From Salinimicrobium sediminis (GTDB lineage: Bacteria; Bacteroidota; Bacteroidia; Flavobacteriales; Flavobacteriaceae): a stretch of DNA of 64,000 nt. The DNA is taken from positions 62,001 through 126,000 of the forward strand of contig NZ_OCMF01000005.1 in assembly GCF_900215295.1 (NCBI RefSeq). Direction: 5' to 3'. The position numbers were made by a program, and so were the translations under genes. The notes beneath the pieces are model-generated. The model saw nothing but the letters and a program-made list of their open reading frames with translations, was not told where the DNA came from and ran no database searches. Each line of letters starts with the position of its first letter. Positions within the stretch are counted from its first letter, which is position 1. Below are positions 25,572 to 33,935 of the stretch, one piece after another.

Positions 25572-27404
25572 ATGATGAAAAAAAACGTCTATTACCTATT
25601 AGTTTTTGTACTGCTGCAGGCCTTCCCGGCTCATGCACAACTAGAATCCCTGCAACAATTGCCCGAGGTGATCTTAAGTGATATTCATCTTCACCGCAGC
25701 TCTTCTACCAATCATGTGCAGGTGCTAAAGGATTCTGTGCTGGATCAAAATCAGCCGGCATTGACATCGGTTCTAAAATTCAATTCTCCGCTTTACTTTA
25801 GAGAAAATGGTCCGGGAATGGTGGCATCGGCATCTTTTCGGGGCACAACTGCTTCTCAAACAGCTGTGATCTGGAATGGGATCAATATCAATTCGCAGTT
25901 TAACGGGCAAACAGATTTTAATACGGTACTCACTTCGGGCTTTGATGAAGTAGCGATAAGATCGGGTGGAGGGAGCGTACTCTATGGAAGTGGCGCCATT
26001 GGAGGAAGTATACATCTCAACAACCGCTTTAGGTTCAATCGCGGACTTCAGAATAAAATTCAGTTAAGATATGGCAGTTTTGACACCCGTTACGGCAGCC
26101 TCGATTCGGAATATTCAAATGAAGATCTCAGCTTGCAGCTTGCTGTGGCGCGACATCAAAGCGATAATGATTTTCCTTATCCTGAATCTGATAAGATCAA
26201 TGACAATGGAGATTTTAGCAATGATCAGCTCTCTCTATCTATTGGGTACTTAATTGATCAAAACAATACTCTTAAATTCTACACCAACTATTTTGATGGA
26301 GACCGCGGTTTTTCAGGAACTCTGACTGCAGGTTCAAAGTCGAAATATGAAGACAGGAACTCCCGTAATCTGGTGGAGTGGAATAGCTATTTTAGAAACT
26401 TTAAATCGAATGTTCGCCTCGCTTACCTGGATGAACATTACAAGTATTTTGAAAACCGGGAAAGAGATAACTTCAGCTACGGAAGAGCTAAAACCGGTAT
26501 AATAAAATATGACCTCAGGTATAATTTGTCTTCAAAGGCAGGGATCACCGGAATTTTGGAATACCAGAATTCGAGAGGGGAAGGCAGTAATTTTTCCGGG
26601 ATCAACGAACGGAATATGGGTTCTGCGGGATTGCTTTTTATCCACGACCTTTCTCCGCTGAAGTATGAAATAAGCGCAAGAGCAGAATTTTCAGATAAAT
26701 ACAATTCTCCTTTGTTGTTTTCGGCAGGGGCAACTTATTCTTTTACCGATTTTTATTCAGTAAAGCTGAATGTCTCCCGCAATTACCGCATCCCCACTTT
26801 TAATGATCTCTTTTGGTATTCCGGAGGGAATCTGGACCTTAAACCGGAAAAATCCCTGCAGGCAGAGCTAGGTCAAAATCTGCATTTTTCAAATCTTAAT
26901 TTCAGTCTTACGGGATTTATTATCAACACCCGGGATCTCTTGCGCTGGGTGCCTTCTTCGGGAGGACTCTGGCTTCCCGAAAACACTAAAAAAGCCCTGA
27001 ATTACGGGTTTGAATCAACAGCCGACTGGCAGATAAAAATTCAAGAGCATAAGATCAGTTTTTCAGGAACTTACGCTTTTACAAAAGCCATGGACCAAAG
27101 CTCAGACAAGACCTTGATCTATGTGCCTATGCACAAGGGCACTGCATCTGCAGGTTATGAGATCAAAAACTTTTCCACCTACCTGCAAATCCTGTATAAC
27201 GGAGAGGTTTTTACCTCCTCGGATAATCACTATACCCTTCCCGGTTATACCCTGAGCAATCTCGGTTTCAATTATAATTTTTTGAAGGACCGGGTGCAGC
27301 TGGGATTGGTCGTTCAAAACATATTTGACCAAGAATATCAAAGTATGCCGTCCCGACCTATGCCGGGACGCTCCATTCAAAGTTCACTAACCTTTAATTT
27401 TTAA
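25572..27404 (+). CDS. btuB: TonB-dependent outer-membrane receptor, vitamin B12 type
   Basis: About 611 residues: signal peptide (YYLLVFVLLQAFPAHAQ), plug domain with SFRGTTASQTAVIWNGININ, SGGGSVLYGSGAIGGSIHLNN, then a 22-strand-type barrel ending GLVVQNIFDQEYQSMPSRPMPGRSIQSSLTFNF with terminal Phe. It imports cobalamin across the outer membrane using TonB energy. The cobalamin riboswitch directly upstream gives the substrate. I use the ATG at 25572 (25575 is possible); the longer frame from 25482 starts inside the riboswitch. The btuG-like gene follows 2 bp later. Confidence 0.92.
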   Translation: MMKKNVYYLLVFVLLQAFPAHAQLESLQQLPEVILSDIHLHRSSSTNHVQVLKDSVLDQNQPALTSVLKFNSPLYFRENGPGMVASASFRGTTASQTAVIWNGININSQFNGQTDFNTVLTSGFDEVAIRSGGGSVLYGSGAIGGSIHLNNRFRFNRGLQNKIQLRYGSFDTRYGSLDSEYSNEDLSLQLAVARHQSDNDFPYPESDKINDNGDFSNDQLSLSIGYLIDQNNTLKFYTNYFDGDRGFSGTLTAGSKSKYEDRNSRNLVEWNSYFRNFKSNVRLAYLDEHYKYFENRERDNFSYGRAKTGIIKYDLRYNLSSKAGITGILEYQNSRGEGSNFSGINERNMGSAGLLFIHDLSPLKYEISARAEFSDKYNSPLLFSAGATYSFTDFYSVKLNVSRNYRIPTFNDLFWYSGGNLDLKPEKSLQAELGQNLHFSNLNFSLTGFIINTRDLLRWVPSSGGLWLPENTKKALNYGFESTADWQIKIQEHKISFSGTYAFTKAMDQSSDKTLIYVPMHKGTASAGYEIKNFSTYLQILYNGEVFTSSDNHYTLPGYTLSNLGFNYNFLKDRVQLGLVVQNIFDQEYQSMPSRPMPGRSIQSSLTFNF

Positions 27405-27406
27405 TT

Positions 27407-28474
27407 ATGCATTCCAAACATTTAATTTACTTCTGCCTCTGTGCTCTGTTATTTAGCGCCTGCGATAACAATGATGATTCACTTCCGGATCCTGAAGGTC
27501 CCGTTACCTTTGAAAATGGGATCTTTGTGCTTAATGAGGGAAATTTTCAACAGGGAAATTCCTCTGTAACCTATGTAGATCCTGCTGCGGGAGTGGTGTC
27601 TCACAATATCTTTGAAGGTGTAAACAAAGTTCCCATGGGAGACACCGCAACAGATTTAGCCTTTTTTGAAGATCACGGCTTTATAGTATTAAACGTATCG
27701 AATACGATCGAGATCGTGGATCCTGTTACTTTTGAAAGTATAGCTACAATTGATTCTGACTTACATAACCCACGAAAAATAGCATTTTCTGAGAGAATGC
27801 TGTACGTGACCAATTGGGGAGAAGGTAGCGATACCACAGATGATTATGTGGCTGTATTTGACACACAAAATTTTGAACTTCTCACTAAAATTCCTGTAGC
27901 TGAAGGGCCTGAGGATATTTTATCCTTCAACGGCAATATTTTTGTCGCTCACGGCGGAGGCTGGAATTTCAATAACAAGATTAGTGTCATCACCGGAACT
28001 GAAGTTAACAAGGTGATTGAGGTGGGAGAGGTGCCAAACGGTATCGCAGCTGCAGATGGATCATTGTGGGTTTCTTCTGCCGGTCTTCCAGACTATGCCG
28101 GAGAAACCGCTGGTAGCATTAGCAAAATTGACTTGGGCTCACTAACGGTAGAAAAAACCTTTAGTTTTCCGGATGCCGGTCAACATCCTGCTAACATGAG
28201 CCACTACAATGGAGATATTTATTTTACACTGAGGGATGAGGTTTTCAGTTTTTCTACTTCTGCCTCAGAACTACCGACTATTTCAGCTTTTCCAATAGAA
28301 GAGGTGGCATATCTTTATGGTTTCAATATTCATGAGGGCAAAGCTTATGCGGCCTCAGCAAGTCCCGACTTCACCGGTAACGGAAAGCTATTTATCTACG
28401 ACCTTGCAGGTGGAAATCTTGTTGGCCAGTATGATACAGGAATAAACCCTAACGGAATTTTCTTCAACGACTAG
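27407..28474 (+). CDS. btuG: BtuG-like surface lipoprotein, YncE/DUF5074 beta-propeller
   Basis: 355 residues. A lipoprotein signal ends LLFSACDNNDDSLPD; the acidic run just after the Cys resembles the Bacteroidota export signal that sends lipoproteins to the cell surface. The mature part has YncE-like propeller repeats (FENGIFVLNEGNFQQGNSSVTYVDP, VTNWGEGSDTTDDYVAVFDTQNFELLTKIPVAEGPEDI, VIEVGEVPNGIAAADGSLWVSSAG). In Bacteroides, BtuG is such a propeller that binds B12 very tightly and sits on BtuB. The position 2 bp after btuB supports the same role here. Confidence 0.82.
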   Translation: MHSKHLIYFCLCALLFSACDNNDDSLPDPEGPVTFENGIFVLNEGNFQQGNSSVTYVDPAAGVVSHNIFEGVNKVPMGDTATDLAFFEDHGFIVLNVSNTIEIVDPVTFESIATIDSDLHNPRKIAFSERMLYVTNWGEGSDTTDDYVAVFDTQNFELLTKIPVAEGPEDILSFNGNIFVAHGGGWNFNNKISVITGTEVNKVIEVGEVPNGIAAADGSLWVSSAGLPDYAGETAGSISKIDLGSLTVEKTFSFPDAGQHPANMSHYNGDIYFTLRDEVFSFSTSASELPTISAFPIEEVAYLYGFNIHEGKAYAASASPDFTGNGKLFIYDLAGGNLVGQYDTGINPNGIFFND

Positions 28475-28486
28475 CACAAGCAATCT

Positions 28487-28532
28487 TTAAAAATAAAAAA
28501 TCCCGCAATTGCGGGATTTTTTATTTTTAAAA
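28487..28532. terminator. Bidirectional terminator between btuG and S41 peptidase gene
   Basis: A near-perfect palindrome centred on CCCGCAATTGCGGG with A-rich and T-rich flanks. It serves the convergent genes on both strands. Confidence 0.85.
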
Positions 28533-28543
28533 TTTTGAACAAT

Positions 28544-30052
28544 TTAATTTTGAGGGAAAGAAAGCGGCACATTCTTAAGTCCCTCATTTTGGGTGATGAA
28601 CCAACCTTTTTCATCTTGCTTAGCTATTTTACGGAAATTTAAACCTGAATCTGTCGGCTGTTTTTTAACCGCCGAAGATTGAGGGGCAACTCCTGTAATT
28701 GCCTGGATAGTTCTGGCAAGAAGAGGTTCATCCAATTCTCCTAATTGTCCCAGGTTACCGATGCTTTCATCTTTTTCTATATCCGGAGTAAGTCCTCCAA
28801 CGAAATCGGTAAAGCCTACAGCATTTGCATACTTATAGATCAAAGGTTGTATGGCGTATTTATGATTTGGGTTGATACCTTCCTTATTGAAAAAACCATT
28901 GGAATCATAAACAGTAACCGAACCCTGGAATTTTCCTCCCGTGTTTTGCCCCACATGAATAACATCTATGTAAGGTTCTAAAGCAATGAGGAAACTTTCA
29001 CTTGCAGAATAGCTCCTGTCAGTTTCAATCACATAAACTCTATCAAGATATAAGCTGTTAATAGCCTGCTCGGTACTAACTTCTGCATCAAAACGGTTGT
29101 ATATGGCTTCCGGGTCATTCTTTTTCCAGTAATCCATCCAGTTGTCGTTCCATAACTGCTGAGTTAAAATTTGTCCTTCAAACTGCCCGGTTACCATACT
29201 GGCCAAATCGGCTGAGAATTCAGAATATCCCCCGCTGTTATACCGCAGGTCTACGATTAATTCATCAATGTTTTCTGATTTGAACTTTGCGAAGACGTCG
29301 TTTAATTTTACGTCATCAACACCAAATTCACCCAGGAAAGTAGAAAGGTATAAATACCCGATTTTCACTCCGTTTACGGTAAATACTTTATCAACTGCTA
29401 TGGGTTTTTCCTTAAAGACTGTTTTAGTAACATTAATTGGATCTCCGTTAGCTACCAAAGCACCATCCTTTATGGTTGATCTTCCCAATTCTAACATTTC
29501 GGAATTAAAAATGGACTGGTAATTACTGACAGTCATTTCTGTTCCATTCACTTTGGAAATAAGATCTCCTCGTTTTAAACCTGCAATGTCGGCAGGCCCT
29601 TCGGGAGAAACAAATATGACATATGCCAGTACTTTTGTATCACTGTTAGGGGCATAGACGAAGCCATATTTAAAACCTGCAGATTTACTGGAACCCGCCA
29701 GGTAACTTTCCAGCTCTGAATAATCATCTACAATCCAGCTAAATTTGTCTAAATTTTTATAGACCAAACCATTGTAAAAAAGGTCTTCAGGATCATCCCA
29801 TTTTAAGAGATAATCATTTAGCTCTGTTTGGGTACTGAAATAGTCGTCAGCAAGCTGTGGGATATTGGATTTATACAGGTAAATGTCGTTCATGCCTTTC
29901 CAGATAAAATCATTTATCTCAAGCATTTTCTTTTCCTCGGCGGTCTGCTCTACTACAACTTCTACTTCTTCAACTTCATTGATATCATCATCCTTGGAAC
30001 AGGATGTCAACATCACTCCTAAAAGGAGCACCGGCATAAAAAATTTCTTCAT
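28544..30052 (-). CDS. S41 family peptidase lipoprotein (C-terminal processing protease type), copy 1
   Basis: 502 residues. The lipoprotein signal MPVLLLGVMLTSCSKDDDINEVEE has an acidic cluster after the Cys, suggesting surface display. An N-terminal helical region (NDFIWKGMNDIYLYK) precedes a PDZ domain (near 130-215, SPEGPADIAGLKRGDLISKVNG) and the S41 core (LIVDLRYNSGGYSEFSADLASM). The Ser is in DRSYSASESFLIAL and the Lys in GQNTGGKFQGS. It is a serine protease of the Ser-Lys dyad type. Substrates are unknown. It is paralogous to the next gene in tandem. Confidence 0.9.
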   Translation of the reverse strand: MKKFFMPVLLLGVMLTSCSKDDDINEVEEVEVVVEQTAEEKKMLEINDFIWKGMNDIYLYKSNIPQLADDYFSTQTELNDYLLKWDDPEDLFYNGLVYKNLDKFSWIVDDYSELESYLAGSSKSAGFKYGFVYAPNSDTKVLAYVIFVSPEGPADIAGLKRGDLISKVNGTEMTVSNYQSIFNSEMLELGRSTIKDGALVANGDPINVTKTVFKEKPIAVDKVFTVNGVKIGYLYLSTFLGEFGVDDVKLNDVFAKFKSENIDELIVDLRYNSGGYSEFSADLASMVTGQFEGQILTQQLWNDNWMDYWKKNDPEAIYNRFDAEVSTEQAINSLYLDRVYVIETDRSYSASESFLIALEPYIDVIHVGQNTGGKFQGSVTVYDSNGFFNKEGINPNHKYAIQPLIYKYANAVGFTDFVGGLTPDIEKDESIGNLGQLGELDEPLLARTIQAITGVAPQSSAVKKQPTDSGLNFRKIAKQDEKGWFITQNEGLKNVPLSFPQN

Positions 30053-30128
30053 TTCAAAAATTTATTTTTAATAGGTTCTAAATCTACTGTAAACCAAGTT
30101 TATGGCAAAACCTTTTCTTAAATAATTG

Positions 30129-31580
30129 TTAATCGACTACAGGTTGTGTGTTTTTTGGTAAATGATCACTTGTGTACATTTTTTGATAGAGTGCATCATC
30201 CATACCACTTTCTCCAAAAATGATAAATAACTTATTTTTAACTCTTGTATCTAAGGGTTGAGTTCCTGCTATTATAGCAAGAGCTGCAGCCAATAAGGGT
30301 TCGTTTGGATCTCCAAGAACTCCCAGATCACTTATATTTTCACTTATTTCAACATCAGGAATAAGTCCCTCGCTATAATCGGTCACCCCATCGGCATTTG
30401 CTGTTTTATAAATAAGGGGTTGCACTGCGTAGGTATGGCCGGTGTTGACCTTGTTTCTTCGGAAGGTGGGAGAGTCATAAAGAGTGGTAGAGGCCTGGAA
30501 TTTGCCTGTGGTGTTTTCTCCTACTTGTACTACTTCTATATAAGGTTTTAGTCCATTGATAAGCAACTCACTGGCCGATGCAGTACGTAAAGTTGTAATG
30601 AAATATACTTTATTTAAATTCAGGCTGTTGATCAGTGCACCTGAATTAGTGCGATCGTTAAAACGGTTGACCAGGCTTTCAGGATCTGTGGTCTCTAAGT
30701 AGGTCTGCAGCTCTTCATTCCACAGCTCTTTATAAAATACTTCTCCCTTAAACTGGCCCGTGATCATGCTGGCAAGGTCGCTGGCGCTTTCAACAGATCC
30801 GCCGCTGTTGTAACGCAGATCGACAATAAGATGGGTAATTCCTTCAGATTTAAACATCGAAAAGGTTTCATTAAGTACATCATCAAAAGTGCCGGTAAAA
30901 CCGTTATACATCAAATAGCCCACTTTCCCTGAAGCCGTGGGAATAGTGGTCGCTATATAGACAGGATTACTAGTATATTCTACTTTTTTTAAAGTAACGG
31001 TTTCCCCGGTTGAGCTTATTACATCGCCGTTAATTTCTGCCAGGCCTATAGTGTATGTGGCAGGTTCCAGCAAGCGGGAGAAATTTTCAGCAGTTAATTG
31101 TTCTCCATCGACGGTATTGAAAAGATCACCTCTTTTTATACCCTGTGCTTCAGCCGAAGTGTTTGGCATAACATACCTCACATATCCCAGAACTTCCTGC
31201 GAAGTGGAAGTATATCTTAACAGGCCAAATTGCATTCCGTTGGAAAGAGTGATCCCGTCAAGAGATCGTTCCAAAGCATGATAATCTTCGACTAAAAAGC
31301 TGAATTCATCATGAGGGGCCACCAGGCCATTATAAAAAAGATCCCGGGGCGAGGAAAAACTATTCAGGAATTCATTTAGTTCCGACTGATTAGCAAAGCG
31401 ATCATTGGCCAGTGCGGGCACATCTGCCTTATAGAGATAGGTGTCATTCATAGCTCTCCAGATAAAATTCTTTATATCCAGGTCGGTGCTGGGGCGGATT
31501 ACATCATCAAGATCATCCTGGCAGCCGGTGAAAAAGAAGAGCAGGAGGAGGCCGAAGATCAGTTTGTGGGCAGATTTCAT
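30129..31580 (-). CDS. S41 family peptidase lipoprotein, copy 2
   Basis: 483 residues from the ATG at 31580, which begins the lipoprotein signal MKSAHKLIFGLLLLFFFTGCQDDLDD; the frame upstream of it is not coding-like. Domain order matches copy 1: FIWRAMNDTYLYKADVPAL, PDZ with GIKRGDLFNTVDGE, LIVDLRYNSGGSVESASDLASM, Ser in LRTASASELLINGL and Lys in NTTGKFQAS. Acidic residues after the Cys again suggest surface export. It is divergent from the ECF sigma gene (start at 31714) with 133 bp between, so shared regulation is possible. Confidence 0.88.
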   Translation of the reverse strand: MKSAHKLIFGLLLLFFFTGCQDDLDDVIRPSTDLDIKNFIWRAMNDTYLYKADVPALANDRFANQSELNEFLNSFSSPRDLFYNGLVAPHDEFSFLVEDYHALERSLDGITLSNGMQFGLLRYTSTSQEVLGYVRYVMPNTSAEAQGIKRGDLFNTVDGEQLTAENFSRLLEPATYTIGLAEINGDVISSTGETVTLKKVEYTSNPVYIATTIPTASGKVGYLMYNGFTGTFDDVLNETFSMFKSEGITHLIVDLRYNSGGSVESASDLASMITGQFKGEVFYKELWNEELQTYLETTDPESLVNRFNDRTNSGALINSLNLNKVYFITTLRTASASELLINGLKPYIEVVQVGENTTGKFQASTTLYDSPTFRRNKVNTGHTYAVQPLIYKTANADGVTDYSEGLIPDVEISENISDLGVLGDPNEPLLAAALAIIAGTQPLDTRVKNKLFIIFGESGMDDALYQKMYTSDHLPKNTQPVVD

Positions 31581-31713
31581 AGCTTTACAGGGTTTTGAAA
31601 TCACTAAATTTAGGTGGAATAAAGAAATTTTGAAATTAATTGGTAACAAAATTGATTTACATCCGTCGTAAGGGTAAGAGGCAGTAAAAAACCTCCCGCT
31701 AACCAACAATCAA

Positions 31714-32229
31714 ATGAAACAGCATACTTTCATAAGCCTTATGAAACCGGTGCAGGACAAGATGTACAGACTTGCATTACGTCTCCTGGTTTCGAAAGAG
31801 GCGGCCGAAGATGCAACGCAGGAAGTGATGCTCAAATTGTGGAGCCGAAAGGAACAGTTGAGTTCTTATAATAATGTTGAGGCTTTTGCCATGACCGTTA
31901 CCAAGAACCACTGTCTTGATCAACTTAAGCTCAAGCAGAACAACAATCTGAGGATCGTGCACAACAATTACGAGTGTGGGGAATCTTCGTTGCAGCACAA
32001 GGTTGAGGTGCAGGATGATCTTAACTGGGTACAGAAGATCATTGCAGGGCTGCCCGAGCAACAGAAAATATTAATACAACTTAGGGAAGTGGAGCAGTAC
32101 GAGTATGAAGAAATTGCCAAGATGACCCAAATGAATGAAACGGCTATACGGGTTGCTTTGAGCCGGGCCCGAAAAAAAATAAGAGAAGAAATGACTAAAA
32201 GACATCGCTATGGAATCACGAGTAATTGA
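31714..32229 (+). CDS. ECF RNA polymerase sigma factor
   Basis: 171 residues. Region 2 contains DKMYRLALRLLVSKEAAEDATQEVMLKLWSR, and region 4 contains AGLPEQQKILIQLREVEQYEYEEIAKMTQMNETAIRVALSRARKKI. It is the first gene of a four-gene cassette; its last 20 bp overlap the next gene, the usual sign of a sigma/anti-sigma pair. The divergent S41 peptidase genes are candidates for its regulon. Confidence 0.92.
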   Translation: MKQHTFISLMKPVQDKMYRLALRLLVSKEAAEDATQEVMLKLWSRKEQLSSYNNVEAFAMTVTKNHCLDQLKLKQNNNLRIVHNNYECGESSLQHKVEVQDDLNWVQKIIAGLPEQQKILIQLREVEQYEYEEIAKMTQMNETAIRVALSRARKKIREEMTKRHRYGITSN

Positions 32230-32659
32230 ATCCCTTCTGGATAAGTATTTTGAGGCAGAAACCTCGGGAGCAGAAGAAGCTCAACTAAAAACCTACTTCA
32301 CCTCGGGAGAAGTGGCACCTCACCTGCAGCAGTATATTCCAGTATTCTGCTACTTTGAGCAGGCAGGGAAAGAAAATTTGACCAAAGAAGTAACCTATGC
32401 CCCTAAAAATATATTTGAGGAAAGTCGTAGAAAGGTTTATTCCTGGGTGGCTATAGCGGCCTCCATAGTGATCCTTCTCGGGGTAGTAGTTCAGCAGGAG
32501 AACCAGGTAAGTGAATATGGCACTTATGAAGATCCTGAACTGGCCATGCAAAAAACCATGGAAGCCCTTGAAATGATGTCTGTTTATATGAATTCAGGCA
32601 CCGATGAGCTTGGATACATCGAAGAATTTAATAGTACCAAAGATAAAATTGTTAAGTAA
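32210..32659 (+). CDS. Putative anti-sigma factor (single-pass membrane protein)
   Basis: 149 residues. A cytoplasmic N-terminus (VIESLLDKYFEAETSGAEEAQLKTYF) is a helical segment seen in Bacteroidota anti-sigma-like proteins. One membrane helix follows near 77-93 (VYSWVAIAASIVILLGVVVQ), then a short acidic periplasmic tail. It overlaps the sigma gene by 20 bp. No ZAS zinc motif is present. Its role is inferred from context and layout. Confidence 0.7.
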   Translation: MESRVIESLLDKYFEAETSGAEEAQLKTYFTSGEVAPHLQQYIPVFCYFEQAGKENLTKEVTYAPKNIFEESRRKVYSWVAIAASIVILLGVVVQQENQVSEYGTYEDPELAMQKTMEALEMMSVYMNSGTDELGYIEEFNSTKDKIVK

Positions 32660-32679
32660 AATCAAAAAATAAAGAACCC

Positions 32680-33207
32680 ATGAAAAAATTGACCTTAGCC
32701 TTACTGGCATTAATATTACCCTTTCTTGCATCTGCACAGAATTTCGATAAATATGAGAACATGAAAGAGGTAGACGCAGTAGTAGTCACGAGCAAAATGT
32801 TCAAGCTACTTACCAAAATAGATCTAAATGCAGATGATCCGGAAACTCAGGCCTATATTGATCTTATTGAAAATCTGCAGGAAATGAGAGTACTGTCTTC
32901 CACACAGGACGGGGTGCGTAAACAAATGGCAACAGATGTGGCCGCATACCTTAAAACCGGAAAAATGGAAGAGCTTATGAGAGTTTCTGAAGGCGACAAG
33001 ACAGTGAAGTTCTACTACAAACCCGGCAAAAATGATGATTATGTGAGCCAGTTGTTCATGTTTATGGAAGGCCGGGAGAAGAACAAGCCTCTATCTGTGA
33101 TCCTAAATATAACCGGGGAGATCAATCTTGCACAGGTTTCTAAACTCGCCAATGATTTTAAGATCCCGGGGGGAAATGAATTGAAGAATGTTGAAACCAA
33201 ACAGTGA
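32680..33207 (+). CDS. DUF4252 exported protein
   Basis: 175 residues with a cleavable signal (LTLALLALILPFLASAQ). The mature part matches DUF4252 (MKEVDAVVVTSKMFKLLTKID, then MRVLSSTQDGVRKQMATDVAAYL, then SVILNITGEINLAQVSKLANDF). The function is unknown; in flavobacteria it typically accompanies an ECF sigma/anti-sigma pair. It is 20 bp after the anti-sigma-like gene and its stop overlaps the next start by 1 nt. Confidence 0.85.
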   Translation: MKKLTLALLALILPFLASAQNFDKYENMKEVDAVVVTSKMFKLLTKIDLNADDPETQAYIDLIENLQEMRVLSSTQDGVRKQMATDVAAYLKTGKMEELMRVSEGDKTVKFYYKPGKNDDYVSQLFMFMEGREKNKPLSVILNITGEINLAQVSKLANDFKIPGGNELKNVETKQ

Positions 33208-33740
33208 TGAAAAAAGCAGTTTTAATGCTGGTACTAATAGCTCTTGGGGTTGTTTCCTGTAAAAATGAAACAACCCTTCAGGAGTATTATGTAGAGAACC
33301 AGAACAGTCAGCAGTATTTAGCTTTTGACCTGCCTGCCAGTTTGTTGACCGGGGATAACTCAAAACTGAATGCTGAACAGAAAGCTACCCTTGAAACCAT
33401 TAAAAAGGTGAATGTACTTGGATTTCCTTTAAAAGACGGGAACAAGGAGTTTTATGAAGCTGAAAAAGCTAAATTGACCGAGATCCTTAAATCTGATAAA
33501 TATCAGCAGCTTATGCGCTATGGCGGCGGAAACCGAAAAGCCGAGTTGTACTATTTAGGTGAGGAAGACGCCATAGATGAATTGATTATTTTTGGCAGTG
33601 ATGATGAAAAAGGCTTCGGAATTGCCCGCGTAACCGGAAATGACATGAATCCTGAAGCTATGATAAGACTGCTTAAGTCTTTCGAAAAAGGAGAATTGGA
33701 TGTAGCAGGTTTACCGGACCTGGATGGTTTTCTGGATTAA
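33207..33740 (+). CDS. DUF4252 lipoprotein
   Basis: 177 residues. A lipoprotein signal ends LIALGVVSCKNE. It is a paralogue of the preceding gene in its fold (LASSL-like start, KYQQLMRYGGGNRKAELYYLGEEDAIDELIIFGSD). I use the ATG at 33207, which overlaps the upstream TGA by one nucleotide, instead of the GTG at 33204. Function unknown; probably an outer-membrane or periplasmic component of the ECF-linked cassette. Confidence 0.82.
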   Translation: MKKAVLMLVLIALGVVSCKNETTLQEYYVENQNSQQYLAFDLPASLLTGDNSKLNAEQKATLETIKKVNVLGFPLKDGNKEFYEAEKAKLTEILKSDKYQQLMRYGGGNRKAELYYLGEEDAIDELIIFGSDDEKGFGIARVTGNDMNPEAMIRLLKSFEKGELDVAGLPDLDGFLD

Positions 33741-33783
33741 AAATAAAGAGGCTCAAAAATGATGTTTTTGAGCCTCTTTATTT
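33741..33783. terminator. Strong hairpin terminator after the DUF4252 genes
   Basis: A perfect 19-bp stem (33741-33759 with 33765-33783) around TGATG, rich in A at one end and T at the other, so it can work in both directions. The ATTCAAG repeats begin 2 bp after it. Confidence 0.85.
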
Positions 33784-33784
33784 T

Positions 33785-33868
33785 ATTCAAGATTCAAGAT
33801 TCAAGATTCAAGATTCAAGATTCAAGATTCAAGATTCAAGATTCAAGATTCAAGATTCAGAATTCAGA
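33785..33868. repeat. Heptamer tandem repeat, ATTCAAG
   Basis: Ten perfect copies of ATTCAAG (33785-33854), then two ATTCAGA copies (33855-33868). It lies between a terminator and the end of purB. There are no spacers, so it is not a CRISPR array. Confidence 0.9.
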
Positions 33869-33893
33869 ATTTTTCCCACACATTCATATCAAC

Positions 33894-33935
33894 TTACTAC
33901 TCATTACTGATCACTGACCACTGAATACTTGATTA
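33894..33935. repeat. Heptamer-phased run with AC ending, reaching the purB stop
   Basis: TTACTAC, TCATTAC, TGATCAC, TGACCAC, TGAATAC, TTGATTA. Six 7-bp units run without a break into the purB stop codon (33933-33935). Confidence 0.6.

Noticed and set aside
33785-33868. Possible CRISPR array
   Set aside because: The 7-bp units follow each other without spacers and no cas gene is near.
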